In this document: in pieces, positions 33,541 through 43,665 of the stretch
Layout: the number at the start of each line of letters is the position of its first letter
How positions within the stretch are numbered: the stretch's first letter is position 1
Assembly: GCA_052035235.1 (NCBI GenBank)
Contig: JBPOHT010000006.1
Coordinates: 1-64,000 of the forward strand
Source: Solimonas_A sp052035235
GTDB taxonomy: Bacteria > Pseudomonadota > Gammaproteobacteria > Nevskiales > Nevskiaceae
Reading direction: 5' to 3'
Length of the DNA stretch: 64,000 nucleotides
Notes under the pieces: generated by a model
Told to the model about the DNA's origin: nothing
Database searches by the model: none
What the model saw: only the letters and a program-made list of their open reading frames with translations
Made by a program: the position numbers and the translations under genes

Positions 33541-34440
33541 ATGTCCCTTCGCACCTGGAAAGAAGCCGGCTCGCAGTTCGCCTTCCGTGGCCACGACATC
33601 TTCTATCGTGCCGACGGCCGCGGCCGCGAAGCCCTGCTGTGCATCCACGGCTTTCCCACCGCCTCTTGGGACTGGGAGCCGATCTGGGGCTCGCTGTGCC
33701 AGCGCTTCGGCCACGTGGTGGCGCCGGACCTGCTGGGCTTCGGCTGGTCGGCCAAGCCGCGCGGCCATGACTATTCGCTGATCGAACAGGCCGATCTCTG
33801 CGATGCGCTGATGGCGGAGCGCGGCATCGAGCGCGTGCACGTGCTGGCCCACGACTACGGCGTCAGCGTGGCGCAGGAACTGCTGGCGCGCGAGATCAGC
33901 CAGCCGCAGCGACGCACACAACTGCTGTCGGTGGTGTTCCTCAACGGCGGCCTGTTCCCGGAGACTCATCGCGCCGTCTGGCAGCAGCGCTGGCTCAACG
34001 GCCCCCTGGGCCCGCTGCTGACGCAGCTGATGAACGAAAAGCGCTTCGGCCAGACCTTCAGCCGCGTGTTCGGGCCAGACACCCGGCCGGGCCTGATCGA
34101 GCTGCACGACTTCTGGCAGCTGATCTCGCACCGCGACGGCCACCGCATCGCCCACCGCCTGATCCGCTACATCCGCGAGCGGCGCATGAACCGCGAGCGC
34201 TGGGTCGCGGCGCTGCAGCGCTCGCCCGTGCCGCTGCGCCTGATCAATGGCCCGCTGGACCCGGTGTCCGGCGCACATCTGCTGGACCGCTACCGTGAAC
34301 TGGTTCCCGAACCCGACACCGTCAGCATCCCCGGCGTCGGCCATTACCCGCAGGTGGAGGCGCCGGACCGCGTCCTGCGTGCCTTCCACGAATTCCACGA
34401 CCGCATGTCTGGAGAAAAGCGGCCCCGCTCGCTATCCTGA
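33541..34440 (+). CDS. Alpha/beta hydrolase with aspartate nucleophile (epoxide hydrolase/dehalogenase type)
   Basis: A 299-residue hydrolase. The nucleophile elbow reads HDYGVSV, so the nucleophile is Asp as in epoxide hydrolases and haloalkane dehalogenases, not Ser. The oxyanion motif is CIHGFPTASWDW; the acid is probably in INGPLDPVSG and the histidine in GVGHYPQVEAPD. In epoxide hydrolases this family opens epoxides to diols. With a styrene-oxide-isomerase-like gene 2 kb away, epoxide handling is a reasonable guess. The start at 33541 gives the usual N-terminus. Confidence 0.8.
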   Translation: MSLRTWKEAGSQFAFRGHDIFYRADGRGREALLCIHGFPTASWDWEPIWGSLCQRFGHVVAPDLLGFGWSAKPRGHDYSLIEQADLCDALMAERGIERVHVLAHDYGVSVAQELLAREISQPQRRTQLLSVVFLNGGLFPETHRAVWQQRWLNGPLGPLLTQLMNEKRFGQTFSRVFGPDTRPGLIELHDFWQLISHRDGHRIAHRLIRYIRERRMNRERWVAALQRSPVPLRLINGPLDPVSGAHLLDRYRELVPEPDTVSIPGVGHYPQVEAPDRVLRAFHEFHDRMSGEKRPRSLS

Positions 34441-34515
34441 CCCCAGCCGCGACTCGCGGACGGGGGATGCAGTTTTGCGGACAGATCACAGCAGGTTACG
34501 GGGTTCGCCGGGCAA

Positions 34516-35844
34516 ATGAGCGACACCCAGGTTACCGAGGGCCAGGAGCGCCGCCTTCCGGAAGGGATACCGGAGCAGATCGGCAAGTACGACGTGCGCG
34601 GCGAGATCGGCCGCGGCGCCTGCGGCGTGGTCTACAAGGGCTTCGACCCCTTCGTGCAGCGCGACGTCGCCATCAAGGTCGCCCTGCACGACTCCGAGTT
34701 CAAGAACGACACGGCCCACGAGCGCGCCTTCTTCGCCGAGGCCCGCGCCGCCGGCATGCTGGCCCACCCGCACATCGTCTCGCTGCATGACGCCGGCGTG
34801 GAGGGCGACCTCAGCTACCTGGTGATGGAATACATCGACGGCGAGACCCTGCAGCCGCTGTGCCGCGCCAAGGGCGCGCGTGCACCGCTGGACCAGGTCA
34901 TCGACATCGCCTTCAAGTGCGCCAAGGCGCTGGACTACGCCCACAGCAAGGGCGTACTCCACCGCGACATCAAGCCCAGCAACATCATGCTGACGCGCGA
35001 GGGCGTGCCCAAGCTGATGGACTTCTCCATCGCCGAGATCAACTCCGGTGAAGCCAAGGACGCCGAGCAGCAGGGCGTGCAGGGCTCGCCGCTGTACATG
35101 GCCCCCGAGCAGATCCGCCGCGAACCCCTGACCCCCGCCACGGACCTCTACGCCCTGGGCGCGGTGATGTACCAGCTGCTCACCGGCGTGCCGCCCTTCC
35201 CCATCCCCGAGATTCCGCGGCTGTTCACCGCCATCAAGACCCAGCCGGCACCGCGCGTGCGCGAGCTGCGGCCGGATGTGCCGGAGGCCCTGTCCGAGGT
35301 GGTGTCGCGCCTGCTGCTGAAAACCCCGGGCGAGCGCTACCAGAGCGGCGGCGAGCTGGCCGTCACGTTGACGCGCCTGTTCGACCAGCTGCGCCAGCAG
35401 GGCCTGGTGATCAGCCGCCGCGAATCGCGCGACTCGCTGCGCCGCCTGCATTTCTTCGACGGCTTCTCGGACGAGGAGATCGACGAGATCCTCAACGCCA
35501 GCACCATGGCCACCTACCAGGCCGGTGAGACGATCATTGCCGAGGGCGACATCGACGATTCCTTCTACATCCTCGCCCTGGGCAGTGCCGAGGTGCGCAA
35601 GGGCGGCAAGGCGATCTACCGCCTGGAGAAGGGCGACTGCGTCGGCGAGATCGGCTTCCTGTCCGCCACCAAGCGCACCGCCACGGTGGTGGCGCTGAAC
35701 AAGGTCCTGGCCCTGAAGATCAACGCCACCCTGATGGAAAAGGTGTCGCGCGACTGCCAGCTCAGATTTTACAAGGTTTTCACACAAACCCTGATCTATC
35801 GCCTGTCGGTCACCAGCGCGCGGCTGTCGGCCCTGACCAGTTAG
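34516..35844 (+). CDS. Ser/Thr protein kinase with C-terminal cyclic-nucleotide-binding domain, copy 1
   Basis: A 442-residue soluble kinase. Residues 24-285 form a Hanks-type kinase: GRGACG (32-37), lysine in VAIK (K54), HRDIKPSN (149-156) and the APE motif are present, but DFG is DFS (169-171). No membrane span follows, unlike PknB-type kinases. Residues 310-425 form a cNMP-binding domain with cassette GEIGFLSATKRTATV (about 377-391). Binding of cAMP or cGMP presumably regulates the kinase. The second copy, 146 bp downstream, is closely similar. Possible targets include the FHA partner in the redox cluster, which is inference. Confidence 0.9.
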   Translation: MSDTQVTEGQERRLPEGIPEQIGKYDVRGEIGRGACGVVYKGFDPFVQRDVAIKVALHDSEFKNDTAHERAFFAEARAAGMLAHPHIVSLHDAGVEGDLSYLVMEYIDGETLQPLCRAKGARAPLDQVIDIAFKCAKALDYAHSKGVLHRDIKPSNIMLTREGVPKLMDFSIAEINSGEAKDAEQQGVQGSPLYMAPEQIRREPLTPATDLYALGAVMYQLLTGVPPFPIPEIPRLFTAIKTQPAPRVRELRPDVPEALSEVVSRLLLKTPGERYQSGGELAVTLTRLFDQLRQQGLVISRRESRDSLRRLHFFDGFSDEEIDEILNASTMATYQAGETIIAEGDIDDSFYILALGSAEVRKGGKAIYRLEKGDCVGEIGFLSATKRTATVVALNKVLALKINATLMEKVSRDCQLRFYKVFTQTLIYRLSVTSARLSALTS

Positions 35845-35858
35845 GCTGATGTTCCCAG

Positions 35859-35885
35859 TCCATATGAATCAATGATTTATATGGA
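35859..35885. promoter_or_regulatory. 27-bp near-perfect palindrome between the kinase genes
   Basis: Arms tccatat / atatgga and inner aatca / tgatt surround a single central base; one of 13 base pairs is mismatched. AT-rich in an otherwise GC-rich region, 15 bp after the first kinase stop. It may be an operator for the second kinase or a weak terminator; there is no T-run. Confidence 0.45.
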
Positions 35886-35990
35886 ACTCATGCGCCCTGC
35901 ATGGGGGGCGTTCATGGCAAGCTGAGCGCCACGTCAGGTATCCTGCGGGCATACAGGAGCCGCGGGATTCCAGGCGGCCGTGGGGATCAT

Positions 35991-37379
35991 GTGCAGTTAG
36001 ACAAGAGCAATCCGGCGACCAAGTCGCGCCGGCGCGTGGGTGATACGGAGGTCAGCGCCATCCGGCGCCCGGCCGACCTGCCCGACTCGCCGCCGCAGAC
36101 CATCGCCAAGTACGAGATCCGTGGCGAGATCGGCCGCGGCGCCTGCGGCGTCGTCTACAAGGCCTTTGACCCCTTCGTACAGCGCGACGTCGCCATCAAG
36201 GTCGCCCTGCAGGATCCCGAGTTCAAGGCTGACATCGCGCACGAGCGCACCTTCTTCGCCGAGGCCCGCGCCGCGGGCATGCTGTCGCACAAGCACATCG
36301 TCTCGCTGTACGACGCCGGCGTGGAAGGCGACCTCAGCTACCTGGTGATGGAGTACATCGACGGCGAGACCCTGCAGCCGTTCTGCCGCCCCGGCGGCCA
36401 GCGCCTGCCGCTGGACCAGGTCATCGACATCATCTTCAAGTGCGCCAAGGCGCTGGACTATGCCCACCACAAGGGCATCCTCCACCGCGACATCAAGCCC
36501 AGCAACATCATGCTGACGCGCGACGGCGTGCCCAAGCTGATGGACTTCTCCATCGCCGAGATCGGCCATGAGGTCAGCAGCACGCGCCACACCGGCGGCG
36601 GCACCGGCCTGCTGGGCTCGCCGCTGTACATGTCGCCGGAGCAATCGCGCAACGAACAGCTCGACGGCACCAGCGACCTCTACTCGCTCGGCGCGGTCAT
36701 GTTCCAGCTGCTCACCGGCCGGCCGCCGTTCCCGATGAAGGACATGAAGGAACTGCTGCAGGCCATCGCCACCGAGCCGGCACCGCGCGTGCGCGACCTG
36801 CGCCCCGACGTGCCCGCCGAGATCTCCAACCTGGTCTCGCGCTTGCTGCTGAAGACTCCGGAAGAGCGCTACCAGCGCGGCGGCGACCTCGCCGGCGCCC
36901 TGGCCCGCCTCTACGACCAGTTCAAGCTCGCCGGCCACACCGTGGGCCGCCGCGAATCGCGCGACTCGCTGCGCCGCCTGCATTTCTTCGACGGCTTCTC
37001 CGACGAGGACATCAACGAGATCCTCAACGTCAGCTCCATGGCCACCTACCAGCCGGGAGAGGCGCTGATCACCGAGCACGGCATCGACGCCGCGTTCTTC
37101 ATCATCGCCCTGGGCACCGCCGAGGTGCAGAAGGGCGGGCGCGCCATCTACCGCCTGGAAAAGGGCGACTGCATGGGCGAGATCGGCTTCGTCTCTGGCG
37201 CCAAGCGCACCGGCAACGTCGTGGCCCTCAACCAGGTGCTGGCCCTCAAGCTCAACGCCAGCGCCATCGGCCGCATCTCCGAGCGCTGCCAGCTGCGCTT
37301 CTACAAGGTCTTCACGGAAACGCTGATCTATCGCCTGTCCATGGCCAGCGCGCGTATCTCGGCAATGAACAACAGCTAG
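35991..37379 (+). CDS. Ser/Thr protein kinase with cyclic-nucleotide-binding domain, copy 2
   Basis: A 462-residue paralogue of the preceding gene, alike over the whole length. It has GRGACG, VAIK, HRDIKPSN, again DFS in place of DFG, and an insert (STRHTGGGTGLLG) before the activation-loop end. The cNMP cassette reads GEIGFVSGAKRTGNV: the alanine and threonine of the usual RxAT are Gly and Asn, so its cyclic-nucleotide affinity may be lost or altered. I chose GTG 35991 with gggg upstream; the frame is open further 5' but without coding bias. Two diverged copies suggest division of labour. Confidence 0.88.
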   Translation: MQLDKSNPATKSRRRVGDTEVSAIRRPADLPDSPPQTIAKYEIRGEIGRGACGVVYKAFDPFVQRDVAIKVALQDPEFKADIAHERTFFAEARAAGMLSHKHIVSLYDAGVEGDLSYLVMEYIDGETLQPFCRPGGQRLPLDQVIDIIFKCAKALDYAHHKGILHRDIKPSNIMLTRDGVPKLMDFSIAEIGHEVSSTRHTGGGTGLLGSPLYMSPEQSRNEQLDGTSDLYSLGAVMFQLLTGRPPFPMKDMKELLQAIATEPAPRVRDLRPDVPAEISNLVSRLLLKTPEERYQRGGDLAGALARLYDQFKLAGHTVGRRESRDSLRRLHFFDGFSDEDINEILNVSSMATYQPGEALITEHGIDAAFFIIALGTAEVQKGGRAIYRLEKGDCMGEIGFVSGAKRTGNVVALNQVLALKLNASAIGRISERCQLRFYKVFTETLIYRLSMASARISAMNNS

Positions 37380-37416
37380 GCTTTCCTGTAGGGACCGCCA
37401 GCACTTCCCTGCCGAT

Positions 37417-37443
37417 GTCATACCGGCGAAAGCCGGTATCCAG
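37417..37443. repeat. REP-like element (CCGGCGAAAGCCGG family)
   Basis: gtcataccggcgaaagccgg then tatccag, identical in core to 15624-15650. It lies 37 bp after the second kinase stop. The rest of this gap (37444-37613) ends in an AT-rich stretch (37530-37580) likely to hold the promoter of the next gene. Confidence 0.75.
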
Positions 37444-37613
37444 TCCATCCAGGACATCCTGAGGTACCGGCTGAAAGCAGCAGTAGCCCTGCCGCTTCCG
37501 CTGGCGCGCCGTATTCCAGGCTGGGTAGATTGAATGTGAGTTTTTATTAAATTTTATTTCAATTACGAAAATAAAATAACAATTCACCCTGCTCAAGGAT
37601 CGAGAACGCGGCT

Positions 37614-38291
37614 ATGAACACCTCCGTACGCGACGCCCTCTGGTTCCACATCCTCTTCATGGCCGCGGCCCTGCCGCTGGTGTTCCTCTCGGAGGGCACC
37701 GAGCGCGGCCAGAACCTGCTCTGGCTGACCCTGGGCTACCACGTGCTGCTGCCACTGGTGAGCCTGGTGCGCCGCCATCACGAGTGGCTGTTCCTGTGGC
37801 TGTTCCTGCTGCCGCTGGCCGCCGGCCAGGTGCTGCCGGACTGGGCGCTGGTACGGGTAGCCGGCGTGCTGGTCTTCCCGGACCTGGGCCAGCCGCGCAT
37901 CGGCGGCGACGTGCCGATCTACTTCCTCGGCCTGTGGATGATGCTGCTGTTCCCGGTGCTGCTGCTGGGCCAGGCCAGCCGCCGCCCCTACCTGGCCACC
38001 GGCGTCCTGTCCCTGGCCCTGTTCGCCTTCTGGGAGTGGGCCGCCCGCCCGTTGCAGATCTGGTACAACCGCGATGTCCTGGCCATCGACGGCATGGCGC
38101 TCTATCCGCTGATCCCCGAGATGCTGCTGGCGCTCACGGCGCTATGGGCCTATCGTCACTTCGGCCGCGGCGGCATACCCGGACGCCTGATGGCCGCGCT
38201 GGGCGTGAACGTGTTCTATACCGGGGCCTGTTTCCTGTCGCTGTTGGGGATCGAGTACATCTACCGTTCAGCTTTGCTGGGTATCCTTTAA
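37614..38291 (+). CDS. Multi-pass membrane protein of unknown function
   Basis: A 225-residue protein with about seven membrane helices, beginning MNTSVRDALWFHILFMAAALPLVFLSEG. Polar signatures are RRHHEW after the second helix, PIYFLGLWMMLLFP and ARPLQIWYNRD. The overall look (tryptophan-rich, short loops) fits small uncharacterised inner-membrane families. It is preceded by an unusually AT-rich promoter region and followed 44 bp later by a lipoprotein gene. Function unknown. Confidence 0.7.
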   Translation: MNTSVRDALWFHILFMAAALPLVFLSEGTERGQNLLWLTLGYHVLLPLVSLVRRHHEWLFLWLFLLPLAAGQVLPDWALVRVAGVLVFPDLGQPRIGGDVPIYFLGLWMMLLFPVLLLGQASRRPYLATGVLSLALFAFWEWAARPLQIWYNRDVLAIDGMALYPLIPEMLLALTALWAYRHFGRGGIPGRLMAALGVNVFYTGACFLSLLGIEYIYRSALLGIL

Positions 38292-38335
38292 ACAGGACCG
38301 CTCCGCAAGGACGGCAAGCCATGGAGAATCAGAAA

Positions 38336-38947
38336 ATGAACAAGACCCGCTTTACGACCTTCGGTGCCGCCCTGCTGGCCTCCGCCGTCCTGCTCGCCGG
38401 CTGCAACAAGCCGGCCGACCCGGCCCAGACCCCGCCGCCGCCCTCCACGGTGCCGACCACCGAAGTCCCGGCCGAGCCCGCGCCACCCCCGGCGGAGCCG
38501 GTTGCCGTAGCACCCGAACCCGCCCCGGCTCCGGCCCCCAAGCCGAAGCCCAAGCCGAAGCCGAAGCCCACCCCGGCGCCGTCCCAGCCGGTGAGCCCGC
38601 CGCCGCCCCAGGTCTGCTACGACTGCGGCACGGTCAGCTCCGTCACCCCGGTGACCCAGAAGGGTGAAGCCGGTGCCCTGGGCACCCTCGGCGGCGCTGC
38701 TGCCGGCGGCGTGGCTGGCCACCAGTTCGGTGGTGGCCGCGGCCAGGATGTGGCCACGGTGGCCGGCGCCGTGCTCGGCGCCATGGCCGGTCGCGAGATC
38801 GAGAAGCGCGCCCGCAGCACCACGGTCTACCAGATCGGCGTGTCGATGGAGGACGGCAGCTCGCGCACCGTCACCGTCAACGACCCGGCCGGCCTGCAAG
38901 TGGGCTCGCGGGTTCGCGTGGACGGCAACAACCTGATGCCGCGCTAA
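38336..38947 (+). CDS. Glycine-zipper lipoprotein (SlyB/17-kDa antigen-like)
   Basis: A 203-residue outer-membrane-type lipoprotein. The lipobox is LLAGC. A Pro/Ala/Glu-rich stretch with PKPKPKPKPKP (about residues 66-82) probably spans peptidoglycan. The glycine-zipper 2TM domain (GALGTLGGAAAGGVAGHQFGGGRGQDVATVAGAVLGAMAGREIE) follows, then a small beta domain that ends VGSRVRVDGNNLMPR. Alternative ATG at 38321 also has a ribosome site. A strong terminator follows. Role: probably envelope integrity, by family. Confidence 0.85.
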   Translation: MNKTRFTTFGAALLASAVLLAGCNKPADPAQTPPPPSTVPTTEVPAEPAPPPAEPVAVAPEPAPAPAPKPKPKPKPKPTPAPSQPVSPPPPQVCYDCGTVSSVTPVTQKGEAGALGTLGGAAAGGVAGHQFGGGRGQDVATVAGAVLGAMAGREIEKRARSTTVYQIGVSMEDGSSRTVTVNDPAGLQVGSRVRVDGNNLMPR

Positions 38948-38969
38948 GTCGGGTCCGAGGTAAAATGGG

Positions 38970-38998
38970 AGGCCAGGCCGCGAGGCCTGGCCTTTTTT
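38970..38998 (+). terminator. Rho-independent terminator
   Basis: ggccaggcc and ggcctggcc form a 9-bp stem with loop gcga, directly followed by tttttt, 23 bp after the lipoprotein stop. Confidence 0.93.
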
Positions 38999-39026
38999 AT
39001 TTCCGAAGCACAAGGATGAGGCAGTC

Positions 39027-40322
39027 ATGACGCAGGCGATGAAGGTTCTGGTGATCGGTTCCGGCGGGCGCGAGCACGCGCTGGCCTGGAAGCTGGCGCA
39101 ATCCCCTCGCGTCAGCGAAGTGATCGTGGCCCCCGGCAACGCGGGCACCGCCACCGAGCAGGGCTGCCGCAACGCCGCCGTCGCGGTGGACGACATCGCC
39201 GGCCTGCTGAAGCTGGCCCAGGCCGAGGGCGTGGGCTTCACCGTCGTCGGCCCCGAGGCGCCTCTGTCACTGGGCGTGGTGGACGCCTTCCAGGCCGCCG
39301 GCCTGCGCATCTTCGGGCCCAGCCGCGCCGCCGCGCAGCTGGAGGCCTCCAAGGCCTTCACCAAGGACTTCCTGGAGCGTCACGCCATCCCCACCGCGCA
39401 GTACCGCGTCTTCACCGAGATCGACCCCGCCGTGGCCTATATCGCCCAGCGCGGCGCGCCCATCGTGGTGAAGGCCGACGGCCTGGCCGCCGGCAAGGGC
39501 GTGGTCGTCGCCACCACCGTGGAAGAAGCCCAGACCGCCGCGCGCGACATGCTCGGCGGCGAGATGCTGGGCCAGGCCGGCGCCCGCATCGTGGTGGAAG
39601 ACTTCCTGGATGGCGAAGAGGCCAGCTTCATCGTCGTGGCCAGCGGCACCCGCTACATCGCCATGGCCACCAGCCAGGACCACAAGCGTATCGGCGATGC
39701 CGACACCGGCCCCAACACCGGCGGCATGGGCGCCTACTCGCCCGCCCCGGTCGTCACCGGCGAGGTCCATGCCCGCGCCTGCCACGAAGTGATCGAGCCC
39801 ACCCTGCGCGGCATGGCCGCCGAGGGCGCGCCCTTCACCGGCTTCCTCTACGCCGGCCTGATGATCAACAGCCAGGGCGCCCCGCGCGTGCTGGAGTTCA
39901 ACGTGCGCATGGGCGATCCGGAAACCCAGCCCATCCTGTTCCGCCTCGACTCCGACCTGCTGGACCTGCTCGAAGCCGCCGTGGACGGCCAGCTCGACGC
40001 CGCCCAGCCGCGCTGGAGCCCGCAGCCGGCCCTGGGCGTGGTGATGGCCGCCGCCGGCTACCCCGGCCCCATCGCCAAGGGCGACGCCATCGTCGGCCTG
40101 GACGCCCCCATGGGCCCCGCCAAGGTGTTCCACGCCGGCACCACGCTGCAGGACGGCCAGGTCGTCACCAGCGGCGGCCGCGTGCTCTGCGTCGTCGCCC
40201 GCGGCGACACCGTCGGCGAGGCCCAGGCGCTGGCCTACGCCGCCGTGCGCAAGATCGGCTGGCAGGGCGCCCAGTTCCGCAACGACATCGGCTATCGCGC
40301 CATCGCGCGCGAGCGCTCCTGA
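39027..40322 (+). CDS. purD: Phosphoribosylamine-glycine ligase
   Basis: A 431-residue ATP-grasp enzyme of purine synthesis that joins glycine to phosphoribosylamine. The start VLVIGSGGREHALAWKL, the ATP-grasp core GAPIVVKADGLAAGKGVVVA, QDHKRIGDADTGPNTGGMGAYSP and EFNVRMGDPETQ are hallmark PurD sequences, and the length is standard. The ribosome site aaggatgagg precedes the ATG. The stop overlaps the next gene start by one base. purH is not in the window. Confidence 0.97.
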   Translation: MTQAMKVLVIGSGGREHALAWKLAQSPRVSEVIVAPGNAGTATEQGCRNAAVAVDDIAGLLKLAQAEGVGFTVVGPEAPLSLGVVDAFQAAGLRIFGPSRAAAQLEASKAFTKDFLERHAIPTAQYRVFTEIDPAVAYIAQRGAPIVVKADGLAAGKGVVVATTVEEAQTAARDMLGGEMLGQAGARIVVEDFLDGEEASFIVVASGTRYIAMATSQDHKRIGDADTGPNTGGMGAYSPAPVVTGEVHARACHEVIEPTLRGMAAEGAPFTGFLYAGLMINSQGAPRVLEFNVRMGDPETQPILFRLDSDLLDLLEAAVDGQLDAAQPRWSPQPALGVVMAAAGYPGPIAKGDAIVGLDAPMGPAKVFHAGTTLQDGQVVTSGGRVLCVVARGDTVGEAQALAYAAVRKIGWQGAQFRNDIGYRAIARERS

Positions 40323-40831
40323 TGTTCCGCGCCGCGGGTTTGTTGCTCGCGGCGCTACTGCCGCTGGCAGCGGCCGCCCAGGAGCAGGACCCCTGGCAGC
40401 TGTACGAAGCCCCCTTGGCGCAGTACGGCTGGATGGAGCGCGTGCGCATCGAGACCCTGACGCGCTACTTCGAGCTGGAAGCCAAGCTCGACACCGGCGC
40501 CGACTCGTCCTCGCTGCACGCCACCGACATCGAGGTCTTCGAGCGCGAAGGCCAGAACTGGCTGCGCTTCACCACCCAGGGTCAACGCCTGGAACAGCCG
40601 ATCGCCCGCCGCGTGCGCATCAAGCAGAAGAACGGCCAGCCCGCGCAGGAGCGCTGGGTGGTGCGCCTGGACCTGTGCATCGGTCAGGTCTTCATCCCCG
40701 CCGACTTCAGCCTGGTGGATCGCAGCGACTTCAGCACGCCGGTGCTGCTGGGACGTGACGTGCTGCAGCATCTGGGGCCGGTGGCCCCGGAGCTGAAGTT
40801 CACGGCGGAGCCGAGTTGCTCGAGGCAATAG
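40322..40831 (+). CDS. Exported retropepsin-like protein (Zn_protease/RimB-type family)
   Basis: A 169-residue secreted protein (signal peptide MFRAAGLLLAALLPLAAAAQ). It carries the aspartic-protease-like motif LDTGADSSSLHA (Asp about residue 57) and DRSDFSTPVLLGRDVLQHLG, typical of the family historically called ATP-dependent zinc protease, with a retropepsin-like fold. The biochemical role is poorly known. One-base overlap with purD indicates co-translation, though no functional tie is obvious. Confidence 0.8.
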   Translation: MFRAAGLLLAALLPLAAAAQEQDPWQLYEAPLAQYGWMERVRIETLTRYFELEAKLDTGADSSSLHATDIEVFEREGQNWLRFTTQGQRLEQPIARRVRIKQKNGQPAQERWVVRLDLCIGQVFIPADFSLVDRSDFSTPVLLGRDVLQHLGPVAPELKFTAEPSCSRQ

Positions 40832-40898
40832 CCTGCGTCCTCTTCCCTCTCCTGCAGGCGGGATAGGGCTTCTGTAGAGGGGAGTCGTGTTAGCCCAA

Positions 40899-40930
40899 CC
40901 GTTCGCCCTGAGCTTGTCGAAGGGTGAACT
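40899..40930. repeat. REP-like palindrome (cgttcg..tgtcgaag family)
   Basis: cgttcgccctgagcttgtcg then aagggtgaac: the same family as 23500 and 47919 with a variant loop. The surrounding gap (40832-40984) has no gene. Confidence 0.65.
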
Positions 40931-40984
40931 TGACTGGGCATCCTCATCTGTCGGATCACATTGATCCCTCATCCCGCCCTTGCA

Positions 40985-41281
40985 CTAACCTTCAATTACC
41001 GTCGCACCAAAGAGCTCAGCCAGCACGTGTGCGAAAGCCCAAGCGCCTTCCTCTCCCGGGCTGATATGTATGCCGTTTACTGAATGAGAAAAAGCCACTG
41101 AGCTGCCGTCGCCACCCTCCCATAAGTACAAGCTGCCAAGTACGACGGTCTTCCCGTTTGCGGAACGTCCAAGCGGCGAGTCAAGTGTTGAAAAGTCAGA
41201 GCGAGTTTCCAAGAACGATAGCCATTCTGCCTCCGAAATCGGAGGGTTCCGAATGAGCCATATATCGGCTGTGCTTTTCAT
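40985..41281 (-). CDS. Small hypothetical protein
   Basis: A 98-residue protein beginning MKSTADIWLIRNPPISEAEWLSFLETRSDFSTLDSPLG. The centre TVVLGSLYLWEGGDGSSVAFSHSVNGIHISPGEEGAWAFAHVLAELFGA suggests a compact alpha/beta fold like those seen in small immunity or cassette-type proteins. Its base composition is lower in GC than the neighbours, a hint of transfer. The start at 41281 has GGAG at a fair distance; an ATG 11 codons earlier is possible. Function unknown. Confidence 0.6.
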   Translation of the reverse strand: MKSTADIWLIRNPPISEAEWLSFLETRSDFSTLDSPLGRSANGKTVVLGSLYLWEGGDGSSVAFSHSVNGIHISPGEEGAWAFAHVLAELFGATVIEG

Positions 41282-41318
41282 AATGTTCTGCGCTCCACAT
41301 ATGTGGACAGTCATCGTA

Positions 41319-41344
41319 GCCCGGTTTCGCGTAGCGAAGCCGGG
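41319..41344. repeat. REP-like hairpin (tagcccgg family)
   Basis: cccggtttcgc and gcgaagccggg pair with one mismatch around gta. A related tagcccggatgaaatccggg element lies at 46313-46334. Downstream, 41366-41410 resembles the core of the repeat at 63484-63561. Confidence 0.6.
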
Positions 41345-41430
41345 ATTCGATTAATCCTCACTAACCCGTTCACGCCGAGTAGCCCGCGAAGCAGGCGTAT
41401 CGAGGTGCGCAACAACCCTTCGCTCAAACC

Positions 41431-41463
41431 ACAAAAGAAAAGGGCCACTGCTTACAGTGGCCC
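41431..41463 (-). terminator. Rho-independent terminator of rho
   Basis: On the minus strand gggccactg pairs with cagtggccc (loop taag) and is followed by ttttctttt. It lies 75 bp after the rho stop. Confidence 0.9.
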
Positions 41464-41537
41464 TTCAGGGGTTACATCCGCTGACTCGCGACGCTAGGAT
41501 CCCCACTTCGTGGGGCCCCTCCACGCTGCTCGCAGCT

Positions 41538-43077
<1,540 letters not shown>

Positions 43078-43088
<11 letters not shown>

Positions 43089-43413
43089 TTACGTGAGGAG
43101 TGACAAAAGCGGCCAACTGGGCCTTGTGGACGGCACCGACCTGGGTAGCGGCCGCCTGGCCGTTCTTGAACAGGATCAGCGTCGGGATGCCGCGGATGCC
43201 GAACTTCGGGGGGGTCCCCGGATTCTCATCCACGTTCAGTTTCACGACCTTGAGCTTGCCGGCGTTCTCCTGGGCAACCTGCTCCAGGATCGGGGCGATC
43301 ATCCGGCAGGGGCCGCACCATTCCGCCCAGAAATCGACCAGGACGGGCAGGTCCGACTTGAGCACGTCCTGCTCGAACGTGGCGTCGGTGACGGCGGAGA
43401 TGTGTTCGCTCAT
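43078..43413 (-). CDS. trxA: Thioredoxin 1
   Basis: A 111-residue thiol-disulfide reductant with active site WCGPC (about 34-38) in VLVDFWAEWCGPCRMIAPILEQ and the cis-proline loop GIRGIPTLILFKNG. The length is standard. It is the first gene of trxA-rho and is divergent from rhlB, the same neighbourhood as in enterobacteria. The 252-bp gap to rhlB has an AT-richer patch near 43500-43540, likely holding the promoters. Confidence 0.97.
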
Positions 43414-43665
43414 GGGATACCTCGGTTAGTGGGCCAATGCGGGTCATGGCCCCGCATACCAGAAAATGGGGGGTACAGCCGAAGCGCACAAGACGCGCAA
43501 AAAAACAGTCAGATCGTTATGATTAATTTTTGAAACGGGGAAATAGCGGGCTGTTTAGGTCGCGGCAGGTGATCCAAAGACGCCGCGCAGCCTGTGTGAT
43601 GGCTCTATTTCATCCCATCCGACCGCCGCTTGCAAGAGCGCTGGTCCCGACAATAGATACCACTC

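Noticed and set aside
34516..37379. Assembly duplication of one kinase gene
   Set aside because: The copies differ throughout, with different linkers, an insert in the second and diverged cNMP cassettes, so this is an old gene duplication.
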